Shown here piece by piece: positions 1 to 7,829 of a stretch of DNA of 64,000 bases (position 1 is the stretch's first letter; each line of letters begins with the position of its first letter). Under the pieces are notes generated by a model that saw nothing but the letters and a program-made list of their open reading frames with translations, had not been told where the DNA came from and made no database searches. Source of the DNA: Crossiella cryophila (GTDB lineage: Bacteria > Actinomycetota > Actinomycetes > Mycobacteriales > Pseudonocardiaceae); the NCBI RefSeq assembly GCF_014204915.1, contig NZ_JACHMH010000001.1, positions 9,833,501 to 9,897,500 of the forward strand, given 5' to 3'. The translations under genes and the position numbers were made by a program.

Positions 1-614
1 ACCTCGTTGTAGATGGCCGCGGACAGCCCGCCCATCGTGGTGTAGGCGAGCACGACCACCGCGGCGATCACGATGGACAGCCAGATCGGCCAGCCGAGCA
101 GCACGTTGATGATCACCGAGAGGGCGAACAGGTTGATGCCCGCGATGAGCACCTGGGCCACCGCGAAGCTCAGCGCGTTGACCAGGTGCGCGGGCCTGCC
201 GAAGCGGCGCCGCATGAACTCGGGAACGCTACGGACCTTGGAGCCGTAGTAGAACGGCATCATGACCAGGCCCAGGAAGACCATGGCCGGGATGGCGCCG
301 ATCCAGTAGTAGTGCACCGTGGCCAGGCCGTACTGGGCGCCGTTGGCCGTCATGCCCATCAGTTCCAGGGCGCCCAGGTTGGCCGAGATGAAGGCCAGGC
401 CGGTCACCCAGGCGGGCAGCGATCGGCCGGAGAGCAGGAAGTCGAGGCTGGTCGACACCGAACGCCGGGCCATATACCCGATGCCCAGCACCAGTACGAA
501 GTACACCGCGAGCAACGCGTAGTCGAGCAGGCTTGCGTCTAGACGCAGGCTCGAAGCGGCGAGCGCTTCCACCCGGGCTCCACCTCCAAGGTCAGCACGG
601 TCGTCATCCGACAT
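1..614 (-). CDS. Sodium:solute symporter (SSS/SLC5 family), C-terminus cut by window edge
   Basis: Reading leftward from 614 there is an open frame that runs off the window edge, so only about the first 204 residues are present. It contains a hydrophobic first segment (LLAVYFVLVLGIGYMARR), then SGRSLPAWVTGLAFISANLG, YYWIGAIPAMVFLGLVMMPF and a segment ending TTMGGLSAAIYNEV. These match the first transmembrane helices of SGLT-like sodium-coupled transporters, where the N-terminal half forms the sodium site. Substrate cannot be told. Two starts are possible: ATG at 614 with AGGAGG about 18 nt upstream, or GTG at 572 with a better placed GGAGGTGG. Transcribed away from the zinc-ribbon gene on its right. 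Family assignment is secure; substrate and start are not. Confidence 0.85.
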   Translation of the reverse strand, partial: MSDDDRADLGGGARVEALAASSLRLDASLLDYALLAVYFVLVLGIGYMARRSVSTSLDFLLSGRSLPAWVTGLAFISANLGALELMGMTANGAQYGLATVHYYWIGAIPAMVFLGLVMMPFYYGSKVRSVPEFMRRRFGRPAHLVNALSFAVAQVLIAGINLFALSVIINVLLGWPIWLSIVIAAVVVLAYTTMGGLSAAIYNE

Positions 615-759
615 GACGGCGGTACCGTAATACCTCCTTGACAAAGCAGCGACACAGAGGTCAGAGGCATCTCCATCGATGCAGGTGAGAGCGCTTTCAA
701 ATTTTTGACCTGTGGCTGCCTCCACCACATGCCGGACAAAGCTGCGTAATCTTGCATAT

Positions 760-1116
760 GTGATTTGTCCGAAGTGCCAGAACGTGATGCAGACCGTGGA
801 CCGCGGTGGGGTGCACATCGAGCAGTGCCAGGGCTGTCGGGGGATCTTCCTCGACCGCGGCGAGCTCGAGCAGATCGCCGGCGCCGAGCGCAACTACTAC
901 GCCGCCGCACCGGTCCCGCCGCCGCCCCCGCCGATGCCGGGCTACCGGCACGACTCGCCGCCGCCGTATGGCCACCGCGGTAGTCACGGCCACCGCGACT
1001 CGCCCCCGCCCTACGGCGGACACCGGCCGGGTTACCGCGATTCGCCGCCCCCCTACGGCGGCCACGGCTACGGCCACAAGCGGAAGAAGAGCTTCCTGGA
1101 AGGGCTGTTCGACTGA
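760..1116 (+). CDS. TFIIB-type zinc-ribbon protein with Pro/Tyr/His-rich tail
   Basis: Short protein (about 118 residues) beginning with a zinc ribbon: CPKCQNVM then CQGCRGIFLDRGELEQI, i.e. two CxxC pairs about 20 residues apart, typical of the zf-TFIIB family of uncharacterised bacterial proteins. The second half is low complexity with three near copies of DSPPPYG(G)H and ends in a basic stretch and SFLEGLFD, a common ending in this family. No catalytic motif is visible; a role in protein or nucleic acid binding is only inference. GTG at 760 is preferred because homologues usually begin at the first Cys pair; TAATCT lies at 747-752, 7 nt before it, which fits a leaderless transcript. An in-frame GTG at 712 is the alternative. 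Confidence 0.75.
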   Translation: MICPKCQNVMQTVDRGGVHIEQCQGCRGIFLDRGELEQIAGAERNYYAAAPVPPPPPPMPGYRHDSPPPYGHRGSHGHRDSPPPYGGHRPGYRDSPPPYGGHGYGHKRKKSFLEGLFD

Positions 1117-1133
1117 TTCCCGGCCCCAACCCC

Positions 1134-1769
1134 GTGGACCTCAAGATCTGCGTCAACTGCGGCGACAAGGCCGAGGTCCCGGTGGTCCTGCCGGGCGACC
1201 CGGTCCTACTCTGCGTGCGTTGCGGACATCGGCAGCCGTTCCTGCGGCTGCCGATGTTCGCGCTCACCGGACCCAGTGGCACCGGCAAGTCCACCGTGGG
1301 CAAGATGCTGACCGCCGAACTCGGTGACGCGGTCGTGGTGATGGAACAGGACGTGCTGTGGTCGGCCGGGTTGCAGGACCCGGCAGATGACTACCGGGTC
1401 TTCCGCGCGACCTGGCTGCGCATGGTGGCCATGGTCAACCAGAGCGGTCGCCCGGTGGTGCTGTGCGGCACCGTGGTGCCGGTGCAGTTCGAGCGGCTGC
1501 CCGAACGCGCCTTCCTCGGCGACATCCACTACCTGGCGCTGACCTGCGCGCCGGACCTGCTGGCCAAGCGGTTGCGGGTGCGACCGGCCTGGCGGGAGTG
1601 GGACGACGAGGACCGGATCAGCGAGATGCTGGAGTTCAACGAGTGGGTCCGGGCCACCGCGGCCACCATGGAGCCGCCGATGGAACTGCTGGACACCACC
1701 GACATCAGCCTGGCCGAGTCGGTGCGGGCGGTGGCCGACTGGGTCCGGCGCGGACTGGCCGAACGCTGA
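1134..1769 (+). CDS. P-loop nucleoside/shikimate-kinase-like protein with N-terminal zinc ribbon
   Basis: A 211-residue protein. Residues about 6-30 carry a CVNC...CVRC zinc-ribbon-like pair, followed by a Walker A loop FALTGPSGTGKSTVGKML at about residues 42-59 and a small P-loop kinase fold with a candidate lid region (AKRLRVRPAWREWDDEDRI). The layout resembles AAA/shikimate-kinase-type ATPases annotated as hypothetical kinases; the phosphate acceptor is unknown. The GTG start lies 17 nt after the preceding zinc-ribbon gene, so the two probably share a transcript, and both carry Cys-pair zinc-binding motifs. It ends at a strong hairpin (1778-1811) shared with convergent nucS. Confidence 0.7.
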   Translation: MDLKICVNCGDKAEVPVVLPGDPVLLCVRCGHRQPFLRLPMFALTGPSGTGKSTVGKMLTAELGDAVVVMEQDVLWSAGLQDPADDYRVFRATWLRMVAMVNQSGRPVVLCGTVVPVQFERLPERAFLGDIHYLALTCAPDLLAKRLRVRPAWREWDDEDRISEMLEFNEWVRATAATMEPPMELLDTTDISLAESVRAVADWVRRGLAER

Positions 1770-1777
1770 GTCGTCAG

Positions 1778-1811
1778 CTCCGCCGGGGAACGCGAGCGCG
1801 CCCCGGCGGAG
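1778..1811. terminator. Bidirectional terminator between the P-loop gene and nucS
   Basis: A perfect 11 bp stem, CTCCGCCGGGG at 1778-1788 and CCCCGGCGGAG at 1801-1811, with a 12 nt loop lies in the 46 bp gap between two convergent stop codons. No strong U tract follows on either side, which is common in high-GC actinomycetes. Its position between converging genes supports terminator function. Confidence 0.7.
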
Positions 1812-1815
1812 TCGC

Positions 1816-2475
1816 TCAGAACAGGCGGAACTCGTCCGGCTCGATGCCGCGCAGCGCGTCGTAGTCCAGCGTGACGCAGCGGATGCCGCGGTCCTCGGCC
1901 AGCGTGCGGGCCTGCGGCTTGATGATCTGGGCCGCGAACACGCCCTTGACCGGGGACAGCAGCGGGTCCCGGTTGAGCAGCTCCAGGTACCTGGTCAGCT
2001 GTTCGACGCCGTCGATCTCGCCGCGGCGCTTGATCTCCACGGCCACCGCGCCGCCCTTGCCGTCGCGGGCCATGATGTCCACCGGCCCGATCGCGGTCGG
2101 GAACTCGCGGCGGACCAGCGTGTAGCCATCGCCCAGGGTCACGATGTGCTCGGCCAGCAGCTCCTGCAGGTGCGCCTCGACGCCGTCCTTGACCAGGCCG
2201 GGCTCGGGGCCCAGCTCGTGCGCGGAGTCGTGCATGACCTCCTCGAGGGTGATCACCAGCTTCTCCCCCGCCTTGTTCTGCACGGTCCACACGCCGGGGT
2301 CCTGGATCAGCCAGCAGGGCGGGCTCATCCAGTTCAGCGGCTTGTACGCGCGGTCGTCGGAGTGGATCGACACCGAACCGTCGGCCTTGATCAGCAACAG
2401 CCGATTGGCCATGGGCAGGTGGGCGGTCAGCCGTCCGACGTAGTTGACCTGGCAGCGGGCGATCACAAGGCGCAC
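1816..2475 (-). CDS. nucS: Mismatch-specific endonuclease NucS (EndoMS)
   Basis: 219-residue DUF91 protein matching actinobacterial NucS along its length, beginning [16 protein letters not shown] (GTG start at 2475). The C-terminal nuclease domain shows GPVDIMARD and [13 protein letters not shown], the D...ExK core of the restriction-like fold, and it ends DEFRLF, a beta-clamp-binding type tail. NucS cuts both strands at mismatches and provides mismatch repair in Actinobacteria that lack MutS and MutL, acting with the replication clamp. It is divergent from the permease gene across a 128 bp promoter region and convergent with the P-loop gene. Very secure assignment. Confidence 0.95.
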   Translation of the reverse strand: MRLVIARCQVNYVGRLTAHLPMANRLLLIKADGSVSIHSDDRAYKPLNWMSPPCWLIQDPGVWTVQNKAGEKLVITLEEVMHDSAHELGPEPGLVKDGVEAHLQELLAEHIVTLGDGYTLVRREFPTAIGPVDIMARDGKGGAVAVEIKRRGEIDGVEQLTRYLELLNRDPLLSPVKGVFAAQIIKPQARTLAEDRGIRCVTLDYDALRGIEPDEFRLF

Positions 2476-2603
2476 CGCGACAGGTTAGTGACTGCCGGGC
2501 ACAGCCGTTTCACCGGCGCTCCGCTGCGGCCGGCCGCGGGCCGTATTCGACATGTCACACCGCACTGGAGCGCACCGGTGACTCACCGGTAGGTTCGCGC
2601 CTC

Positions 2604-4007
2604 GTGCCGCCAAACAGTCAGCGCAGCCTGTTGCGCACCAAGCCGGTCGAACAGCTCACCAGCGAGGGCGCGCACAGCGGCCTGCGCCGCAGCATGGGCC
2701 TGATCTCGCTGGTCTCGCTGTCGGTGGGGGCCACCCTTGGCACCGGGATCTTCGTGGTGCTCGGCGAGGCCGCGCCCAAGGCCGGGCCCGCGGTGGTGGT
2801 CTCCTTCGCGCTGGCGGCACTGGCCGCGTTGTTCTCCGCGCTCTCCTACGCCGAACTGGCCGGCGCGGTGCCGGTGTCCGGTTCCGCCTACTCCTACACC
2901 TACGCCACCCTGGGCGAACTCATCGCCTGGGTGTGCGGCTGGTGCCTGCTGCTGGAGTACGGCGTGTCGGTGGCCGCGGTCGCGGTGGGCTGGGGCGGCT
3001 ACCTGAACGTGTTCCTGGAGGCCACCGTCGGGGTGCGGATCCCGGAGGAGCTGGCCGCGCCGCCCGGCGCCGGTGGCGTGGTGAACATCCCGGCGGCCGT
3101 GGTGGTGCTGCTGGCCACCGCGGTGCTCATCGCCGGGGTCAGGGAGAGCGCGCGGGCCACCACGGTCACCACGATGATCAAGGTCGCGGTGCTGATCTTC
3201 TTCGTCGCGGTGGCGGCCACCGCGTTCGACTCCGGCAACATGACCCCGTTCGCACCGGAGGGCCTGGTGGGCATCGCCGGTGGCGCCTCGGCGGTGTTCT
3301 TCTCCTTCATCGGCTTCGACGCGGCCTCTACCGCCGGCGAGGAAGCGCGCAACCCGCAGCGCGACCTGCCGCGGGCGATCATGATCTCGCTGGGCATCGT
3401 GACCTTCGTCTACGTGGCGGTCGCGCTCACCGCGATCGGCGCGATCGGGGTGGACCGGCTCAGTGCCAAGGGCGCCTCGCTGTCCACGGTGATGGCCGAG
3501 GTGACCGGGTCCAGCTGGGCCTCCACCGTGCTCGCGGTGGGCGCGGTGATCGCGATCGCCTCGGTGGTGCTGACCGTGCTCTACGGCCAGACCCGGGTGC
3601 TGGTCTCGATGTCCCGGGACGGCCTGATGCCGCCGGTCTTCGCCAAGGTCGGCGCCCGCGCGGTGCCCACCACCAACATCCTGGTGGTCGGCGTGCTGGT
3701 CGCGGTGCTGGCCGCGCTGGTCCCGCTCGGCGAGCTGACCAACGCCACCAGCATCGGCACCCTGGTCGCCTTCGGACTGGTCAACGTGGGTGTGCTGGTG
3801 CTGCGCCGGACCAAGCCGGACCTGCCGCGCTCCTTCCGCACCCCGCTGATGCCGGTGGTGCCGCTGCTCGGCCTGGTGCTGTGCGTGATCCTCATCGTCG
3901 GCCTCGGCGCCAAGACCTGGATCGCGTTCCTGATCTGGACCGCGGTCGGCCTGGTGGTCTACTTCGGCTACGGCAGGCGGCGCTCGCGGCTCAACCAGGA
4001 CGCCTAG
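2604..4007 (+). CDS. APC-superfamily amino acid permease (cationic amino acid transporter-like)
   Basis: 467 residues with about 12 predicted membrane helices. The N-terminal region has SLSVGATLGTGIFVVLG, the glycine-rich helix 1 break that binds substrate in APC transporters, followed by AGPAVVVSFALAALAALFSALSYAEL. The helix 6 equivalent is AVFFSFIGFDAASTAGEEARNPQRD, typical of the CAT/YfnA group. It should import amino acids across the cytoplasmic membrane; the exact substrate is unknown. GTG start at 2604 follows a weak TAGG. The Nudix gene starts 10 nt after its stop, suggesting co-transcription. Confidence 0.88.
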   Translation: MPPNSQRSLLRTKPVEQLTSEGAHSGLRRSMGLISLVSLSVGATLGTGIFVVLGEAAPKAGPAVVVSFALAALAALFSALSYAELAGAVPVSGSAYSYTYATLGELIAWVCGWCLLLEYGVSVAAVAVGWGGYLNVFLEATVGVRIPEELAAPPGAGGVVNIPAAVVVLLATAVLIAGVRESARATTVTTMIKVAVLIFFVAVAATAFDSGNMTPFAPEGLVGIAGGASAVFFSFIGFDAASTAGEEARNPQRDLPRAIMISLGIVTFVYVAVALTAIGAIGVDRLSAKGASLSTVMAEVTGSSWASTVLAVGAVIAIASVVLTVLYGQTRVLVSMSRDGLMPPVFAKVGARAVPTTNILVVGVLVAVLAALVPLGELTNATSIGTLVAFGLVNVGVLVLRRTKPDLPRSFRTPLMPVVPLLGLVLCVILIVGLGAKTWIAFLIWTAVGLVVYFGYGRRRSRLNQDA

Positions 4008-4017
4008 GCTGGGCGGC

Positions 4018-4551
4018 GTGGACAAGGTCGACACCCGCGAGGTCTACGCGAACGCCTGGATGACGGTGCGCGAGGACGGCATCCGCCGCGCCGACGGCTC
4101 CCTCGGCATCTACGGCGTGGTGGACAAGCCCGACTACGCCCTGGTCATCCCCATGGACGGCGAGCGGCTGCACCTGGTCGAGCAGTACCGCTACCCGCTT
4201 GGCCTGCGCCGCTGGGAGTTCCCGCAGGGCACCGCGCCGGACCGGGCCGAGCTGGACACCGCCGAGCTGGCCGCCAGGGAGCTGCGCGAGGAGACCGGGC
4301 TGCGGGCCGGGCGGATGGTCGACCTCGGCCTGCTGGACGTGGCGCCGGGCATGTCCAGCCAGCGTGGCCGGGTGTTCCTGGCCACCGAGCTGACCGCGGG
4401 CGAGCCCGCGCGTGAGCTGGAGGAGCAGGACATGCGCACGGCCTGGTTCGCGCGGGCCGAGTTCGAGGAGATGATCGCCTCGGGTCAGGTGACCGACGCG
4501 CAGTCGATCGCCGCGTACACCTTGCTGCTGCTGCACGAGCACCGCGGTTAG
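4018..4551 (+). CDS. Nudix hydrolase (ADP-ribose pyrophosphatase-like)
   Basis: 177 residues with the Nudix fold. The N-terminal part has VIPMDGERLHLVEQYRYPL and WEFPQGTAP, typical of ADP-ribose/NDP-sugar pyrophosphatases, and the Nudix helix AELAARELREETGL with the REx2EE metal ligands. The loop before the helix is longer than the textbook GX5EX7REUXEEXGU box by about two residues, which is seen in some relatives. Likely cleaves a nucleoside diphosphate linked to another moiety, using Mg2+. GTG start 10 nt after the permease. Its stop overlaps the stop of the convergent 66-residue gene. Confidence 0.85.
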   Translation: MDKVDTREVYANAWMTVREDGIRRADGSLGIYGVVDKPDYALVIPMDGERLHLVEQYRYPLGLRRWEFPQGTAPDRAELDTAELAARELREETGLRAGRMVDLGLLDVAPGMSSQRGRVFLATELTAGEPARELEEQDMRTAWFARAEFEEMIASGQVTDAQSIAAYTLLLLHEHRG

Positions 4552-4748
4552 TACACGCTGATCGGTTCCTCCAGCGCGATCTCCTCGACCTCGGTGAGGC
4601 TGACCGAGGTCCAGTGCCCCGGCGCGTAGATCGCCACCACCGCGCCACCGGCGTCGGACACCAGCAGATGTCCGTCGGCGACGCTGGCGATGACACCGTC
4701 GGCGATGACGGCCCGCTGGTACTTGTTGACGCTCACAGTTGCGGCCAT
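4548..4748 (-). CDS. Small conserved-type hypothetical protein, 66 residues
   Basis: I do not recognise this gene. It begins MAATVSVNKYQRAVIADGV and is a single mixed hydrophobic/acidic domain with no Cys, no signal peptide and no membrane segment, ending EEPISVY. The regular beta-like alternation (SVADGHLLVSD, GAVVAIYAPG) suggests a small beta barrel. ATG at 4748 has no clear ribosome site. Its TAA overlaps the Nudix stop by 2 nt on the opposite strand. Coding is supported by the intact frame and codon use, but function is unknown. Confidence 0.55.
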   Translation of the reverse strand: MAATVSVNKYQRAVIADGVIASVADGHLLVSDAGGAVVAIYAPGHWTSVSLTEVEEIALEEPISVY

Positions 4749-4858
4749 ACGATCCAGCGAAGCAGGCGAAACTCGCTGTTACCAGCGACGATACCCAACC
4801 GAGTCGGCAAAGCGGACCTGGCCGCAACAGGTCACGACTTCATGTCCGGCGCTAGGAC

Positions 4859-5632
4859 CTAGTCCGGCCAGACCGGCTTGCGCTTGGCCAGGAACGCGGT
4901 CATGCCCTCCTTGGCGCCCTCGGTCTGCGAGGCGGCCGCCATCACCTCCAGCGCGATCGCGTAGGCGTCCGCCTCCGGCCGGTCCAGCTGGGCGTAGAGG
5001 GTCTGCTTGCCCAGCGCCTTGCTGGCCAGACTTCCCCTGGTGGCACGGGAAAGCAGGTCGAGCACTGCCCCGTCCAGCTCGGCGTCGGGCACCACCCGGT
5101 TCACCAGGCCCCAGGACTCGGCGGTGCGGGCGTCGATGGCATCGCCGGTGAGGGCCAGTTCCATCAGGCGTTTGCGGCCGACCGCGCGGGCCACCGGCAC
5201 CGCGGGGGTGTGGCAGAACCAGCCGCCTTTGCCGCCGGGCAGGGCGAATCCGGCCGATTCGGCGGCCACCGCGAGATCGCAGGAGGCCACCAGCTGGCAG
5301 CCCGCGGCGGTGGCCAGGCCGTGCACGCTGGCGATCACCACCTGCGGGATGGACTGCATGGTGTGCATCAACTTGGTGCACAGCCGCAGCATCTCCCGCA
5401 CACCCAGCAGATCCCGGTCCACCAGGTCGGCGAAGTCGTGGCCCGCGGAGAACACCGGACCGTTGCCTGCCAACACGATCCCGGTCGCCGCGGTGTCCGC
5501 GACCGTGACAAAGGCGTGCTGTAGCTCGGCCAGGTGCTCGCCGGAGAGCGCGTTGCGCCGGTCCGGCCGGTTCATGGTGATCCGCGCGATGTTCCCGTCC
5601 AGCGAGACCAGCAGGTTGCGGTAGTCGGCCAT
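4859..5632 (-). CDS. Crotonase-fold protein of the ECHDC3 type, lacking catalytic glutamates
   Basis: 257-residue enoyl-CoA hydratase/isomerase family member. It has RPDRRNALSG, the oxyanion-hole segment FSAGHDFADL, then GLATAAGCQLVASCDLAVA and GKGGWFCHTP, and ends FLAKRKPVWPD. This pattern closely follows eukaryotic ECHDC3 and bacterial relatives. The two glutamates used by true hydratases are missing: GGCEL is replaced by AGCQL and the PE motif by PGGKGG. It may bind an acyl-CoA without classical hydration; the reaction is unknown. ATG start at 5632. The monooxygenase gene ends 18 nt upstream on the same strand, so the two are likely one operon. Confidence 0.85.
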   Translation of the reverse strand: MADYRNLLVSLDGNIARITMNRPDRRNALSGEHLAELQHAFVTVADTAATGIVLAGNGPVFSAGHDFADLVDRDLLGVREMLRLCTKLMHTMQSIPQVVIASVHGLATAAGCQLVASCDLAVAAESAGFALPGGKGGWFCHTPAVPVARAVGRKRLMELALTGDAIDARTAESWGLVNRVVPDAELDGAVLDLLSRATRGSLASKALGKQTLYAQLDRPEADAYAIALEVMAAASQTEGAKEGMTAFLAKRKPVWPD

Positions 5633-5650
5633 GCCGCCGACGGTAGCGGC

Positions 5651-7159
5651 TCAGCCCGCCGCGGTCAGCGTGGCGCCGAACCAGGTGTCCAGCGCGGCCA
5701 GCAGCCCCTCCCGGTCCGGCCGGTCCCGATCGGCCGCCCAGGCCACGTAACCGTCCGGGCGGATCAGCACCGCGGCCAGTTCCGGCCGGAGCGGATCGCG
5801 GGCCGGGAACACCCGGATCTCCCGGCCGGCCAGCTCGGCCAGCGCCGCGTCGCCGGTCAGGTCGGCCAGCACCCAGCCAGGGTGGATCGGCAGGTCCAGC
5901 GGCGGGGCGAACCGGCCGGTCAGCTCGTGGCCGCCGCCCAGGTCGTAGCGGGTGTGCTGGCCCGCGATGAACTTGGTCAGGTACTGGTTGCCGTCCGCGG
6001 TGGCCATCAGGTCGGTGATCACCTCGCGCAGCGCGCCCGCCTGCGGGGTCGGCCGCATGGCCGCGACCTGCGCCCTGGTCATCCGCAGTACGAAGGCGGC
6101 GGCCGGGTGGCGCTCGGCGGTGTAGGTGTCCAGCAGCGCCTCCGGGGCGTCGCCGGTGGCCACCGCGGCCAGTTTCCAGCCCAGGTTGGCCGCGTCCTGC
6201 AGGCCCAGGTTGAGGCCCTGGCCGCCGAAGGGCGCGTGCACGTGCGCGGCATCGCCTGCCAGCAGCACCCGGCGGTCGCGGTAGTCCGGGACCTGACGGG
6301 CGTTGTCGGTGAACCGGGTGGCGGTCTTGATCGCGGTGACGGTGACCTCGGTGCCGCTGACCCGGCGCAGTGCCCTGGTCAGCTCGGCGGCGGTGATCGG
6401 CGCGTCCCGGTCGGCCGGCGGGCCGTCCAGTTCCACCGTGAGCAACCGGCCCGGCGTCGGCCCCCAGACCATCACCCCGCCTGGAAGGTGTTGCCAGCCA
6501 AGGGGAAGCGCCGTCGGATCGTCCAGTTCGACCATGGCCTGGTAGGCGGTGATGGTCGCCAGGGTGCCGGGGAAGGCGAAGCCGCCCTGCTTGCGCACCA
6601 GGCTCCGGCCGCCGTCGCAGCCGACGAGATGGCTGCCGCGCAGGCGCTCGCCGGAGGTCAGCGTGACGGTCACCCCGTCGGCGTCCTGGCCGAACCCGGC
6701 CAGCTCAACGCCCCGGCGCACCGGCACGCCCAGCCGGGCCGCCCAGCCGCCGAGGATGGCCTCGACCTCCTGCTGGGTCATCGGGTACACCCCCTCGGCC
6801 GAGCGCGGGCTGAGGTCGGGATCGGTGAGGTCCAGCCGGGCCAGGTCCAGCCCGGTCAGCCCGGCGAAGTGGCCGCCGAAGGCAGGCGGGCGGTAGTCCT
6901 CGGGCAGCTCCGGATCCCGCGAGCGCAGCAGCTCGATGAACTTGGCCAGGTTGCCCGAGATCGCCCTGCGCACCTCGGTCAGCAGGCCGTGCCTGGCCAG
7001 GGTGTCCGCGGTGCGGGTGTTGATCGCGCCCGCCTTGATCACCTGGCTCGGCGCGGCAAGGCGTTCCAGGACAAGCACCTCGGCGCCGTGCGTGCGCAGC
7101 TCGCAGGCGAGCATCAGTCCGGTCGGGCCAGCGCCGACCACGATCACCGGTTCGGTCAT
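5651..7159 (-). CDS. FAD-dependent aromatic-type monooxygenase
   Basis: 502 residues of the p-hydroxybenzoate-hydroxylase fold. Residues about 6-12 are the dinucleotide-binding VVGAGPTG, LVGCDGGRSLVRKQ is the middle DG motif, and LAGDAAHVHAPFGGQGLNLGLQDA is the FAD/ribityl-binding GD motif near residue 300. The C-terminal thioredoxin-like domain found in polyketide and rifampicin hydroxylases (HPGWVLADLTGD..., ...VLIRPDGYVAW) is present. It should use NAD(P)H and O2 to hydroxylate an aromatic or polyketide compound, possibly an antibiotic. ATG start with GGGGAGC just upstream. Divergent from a TetR gene, the usual local regulator arrangement, so it is probably induced by its substrate. Confidence 0.88.
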   Translation of the reverse strand: MTEPVIVVGAGPTGLMLACELRTHGAEVLVLERLAAPSQVIKAGAINTRTADTLARHGLLTEVRRAISGNLAKFIELLRSRDPELPEDYRPPAFGGHFAGLTGLDLARLDLTDPDLSPRSAEGVYPMTQQEVEAILGGWAARLGVPVRRGVELAGFGQDADGVTVTLTSGERLRGSHLVGCDGGRSLVRKQGGFAFPGTLATITAYQAMVELDDPTALPLGWQHLPGGVMVWGPTPGRLLTVELDGPPADRDAPITAAELTRALRRVSGTEVTVTAIKTATRFTDNARQVPDYRDRRVLLAGDAAHVHAPFGGQGLNLGLQDAANLGWKLAAVATGDAPEALLDTYTAERHPAAAFVLRMTRAQVAAMRPTPQAGALREVITDLMATADGNQYLTKFIAGQHTRYDLGGGHELTGRFAPPLDLPIHPGWVLADLTGDAALAELAGREIRVFPARDPLRPELAAVLIRPDGYVAWAADRDRPDREGLLAALDTWFGATLTAAG

Positions 7160-7188
7160 GCTCCCCAGAGTCCAGCGAAACTTTTACC

Positions 7189-7220
7189 GAGTCAAATTAT
7201 ATGTTTGGTACATTTCCGAC
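7189..7220 (-). promoter_or_regulatory. Divergent promoter region of the monooxygenase and TetR genes
   Basis: The 61 bp between the two divergent starts is locally AT-rich. On the minus strand a perfect TATAAT lies at 7201-7196, about 37 nt before the monooxygenase ATG, with no good -35 element. Neither TetR start candidate (ATG 7221 or 7227) has a ribosome site. The TetR protein probably binds here, but I see no clean long palindrome. Confidence 0.5.
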
Positions 7221-7829
7221 ATGGACATGGGACTGCGGGAGCGGAAGAAGCGCGAGACCCGGGAGCGGATCTCCACCGTCGCGACCGAGTTGTTCATCGC
7301 GCGTGGCTTCGACGCGGTGACCGTGGCCGAGGTCGCCGAGGCGGCCGAGGTGTCCAAGATGACCGTGTTCAACTACTTCCCGCGCAAGGAAGACCTCTAC
7401 CTCGACCGGCACGAGGAGATCATCGAGGTGCTCAGCACGGCCATCACCGGCCGCGGCGAGCTGTCGGTCACCGCCGCGGTACGCCGGATGTGCCATCAGC
7501 TGACCGCGGCCAACCACGCGCTCTCCGGCGCGGTGGACGGCTTCGGCGTGTTCTGGGGCGTGATCAACGCCAGTCCCGCGCTCCAGCTCCGACTGCTGGA
7601 ACACCTGCGCAACACCGAGGAGGCGCTGGTGGATCTGCTTGGCGGGCAACGGGATCCGCGGGCCTGGCAGGTCGCGGGCATGCTGCTGGCCACCGTGCGC
7701 TCGGTGTTCTACGCCAACGCCCGCGCGATCCTGGACGGCACCCCGGCCAAGACCGTCGCCCGGCGGCGCGCGCACATCGACAAGGCATTCGACCTGCTGG
7801 AATCAGGGCTGGGTCAGCACACCTGGTAG
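7221..7829 (+). CDS. TetR-family transcriptional regulator
   Basis: 202 residues. The N-terminal helix-turn-helix is classical: ERKKRETRERISTVATELF, then GFDAVTVAEVAEAAEVSKMTVFNYFPRKEDL (residues about 25-55). The remaining helical ligand domain is unspecific. Start chosen at ATG 7221, since the frame open further upstream would run through the divergent monooxygenase gene. It most likely represses the divergent FAD monooxygenase operon and is released by a ligand. Its end overlaps the convergent AraC-type gene by 16 bp. Confidence 0.9.
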   Translation: MDMGLRERKKRETRERISTVATELFIARGFDAVTVAEVAEAAEVSKMTVFNYFPRKEDLYLDRHEEIIEVLSTAITGRGELSVTAAVRRMCHQLTAANHALSGAVDGFGVFWGVINASPALQLRLLEHLRNTEEALVDLLGGQRDPRAWQVAGMLLATVRSVFYANARAILDGTPAKTVARRRAHIDKAFDLLESGLGQHTW

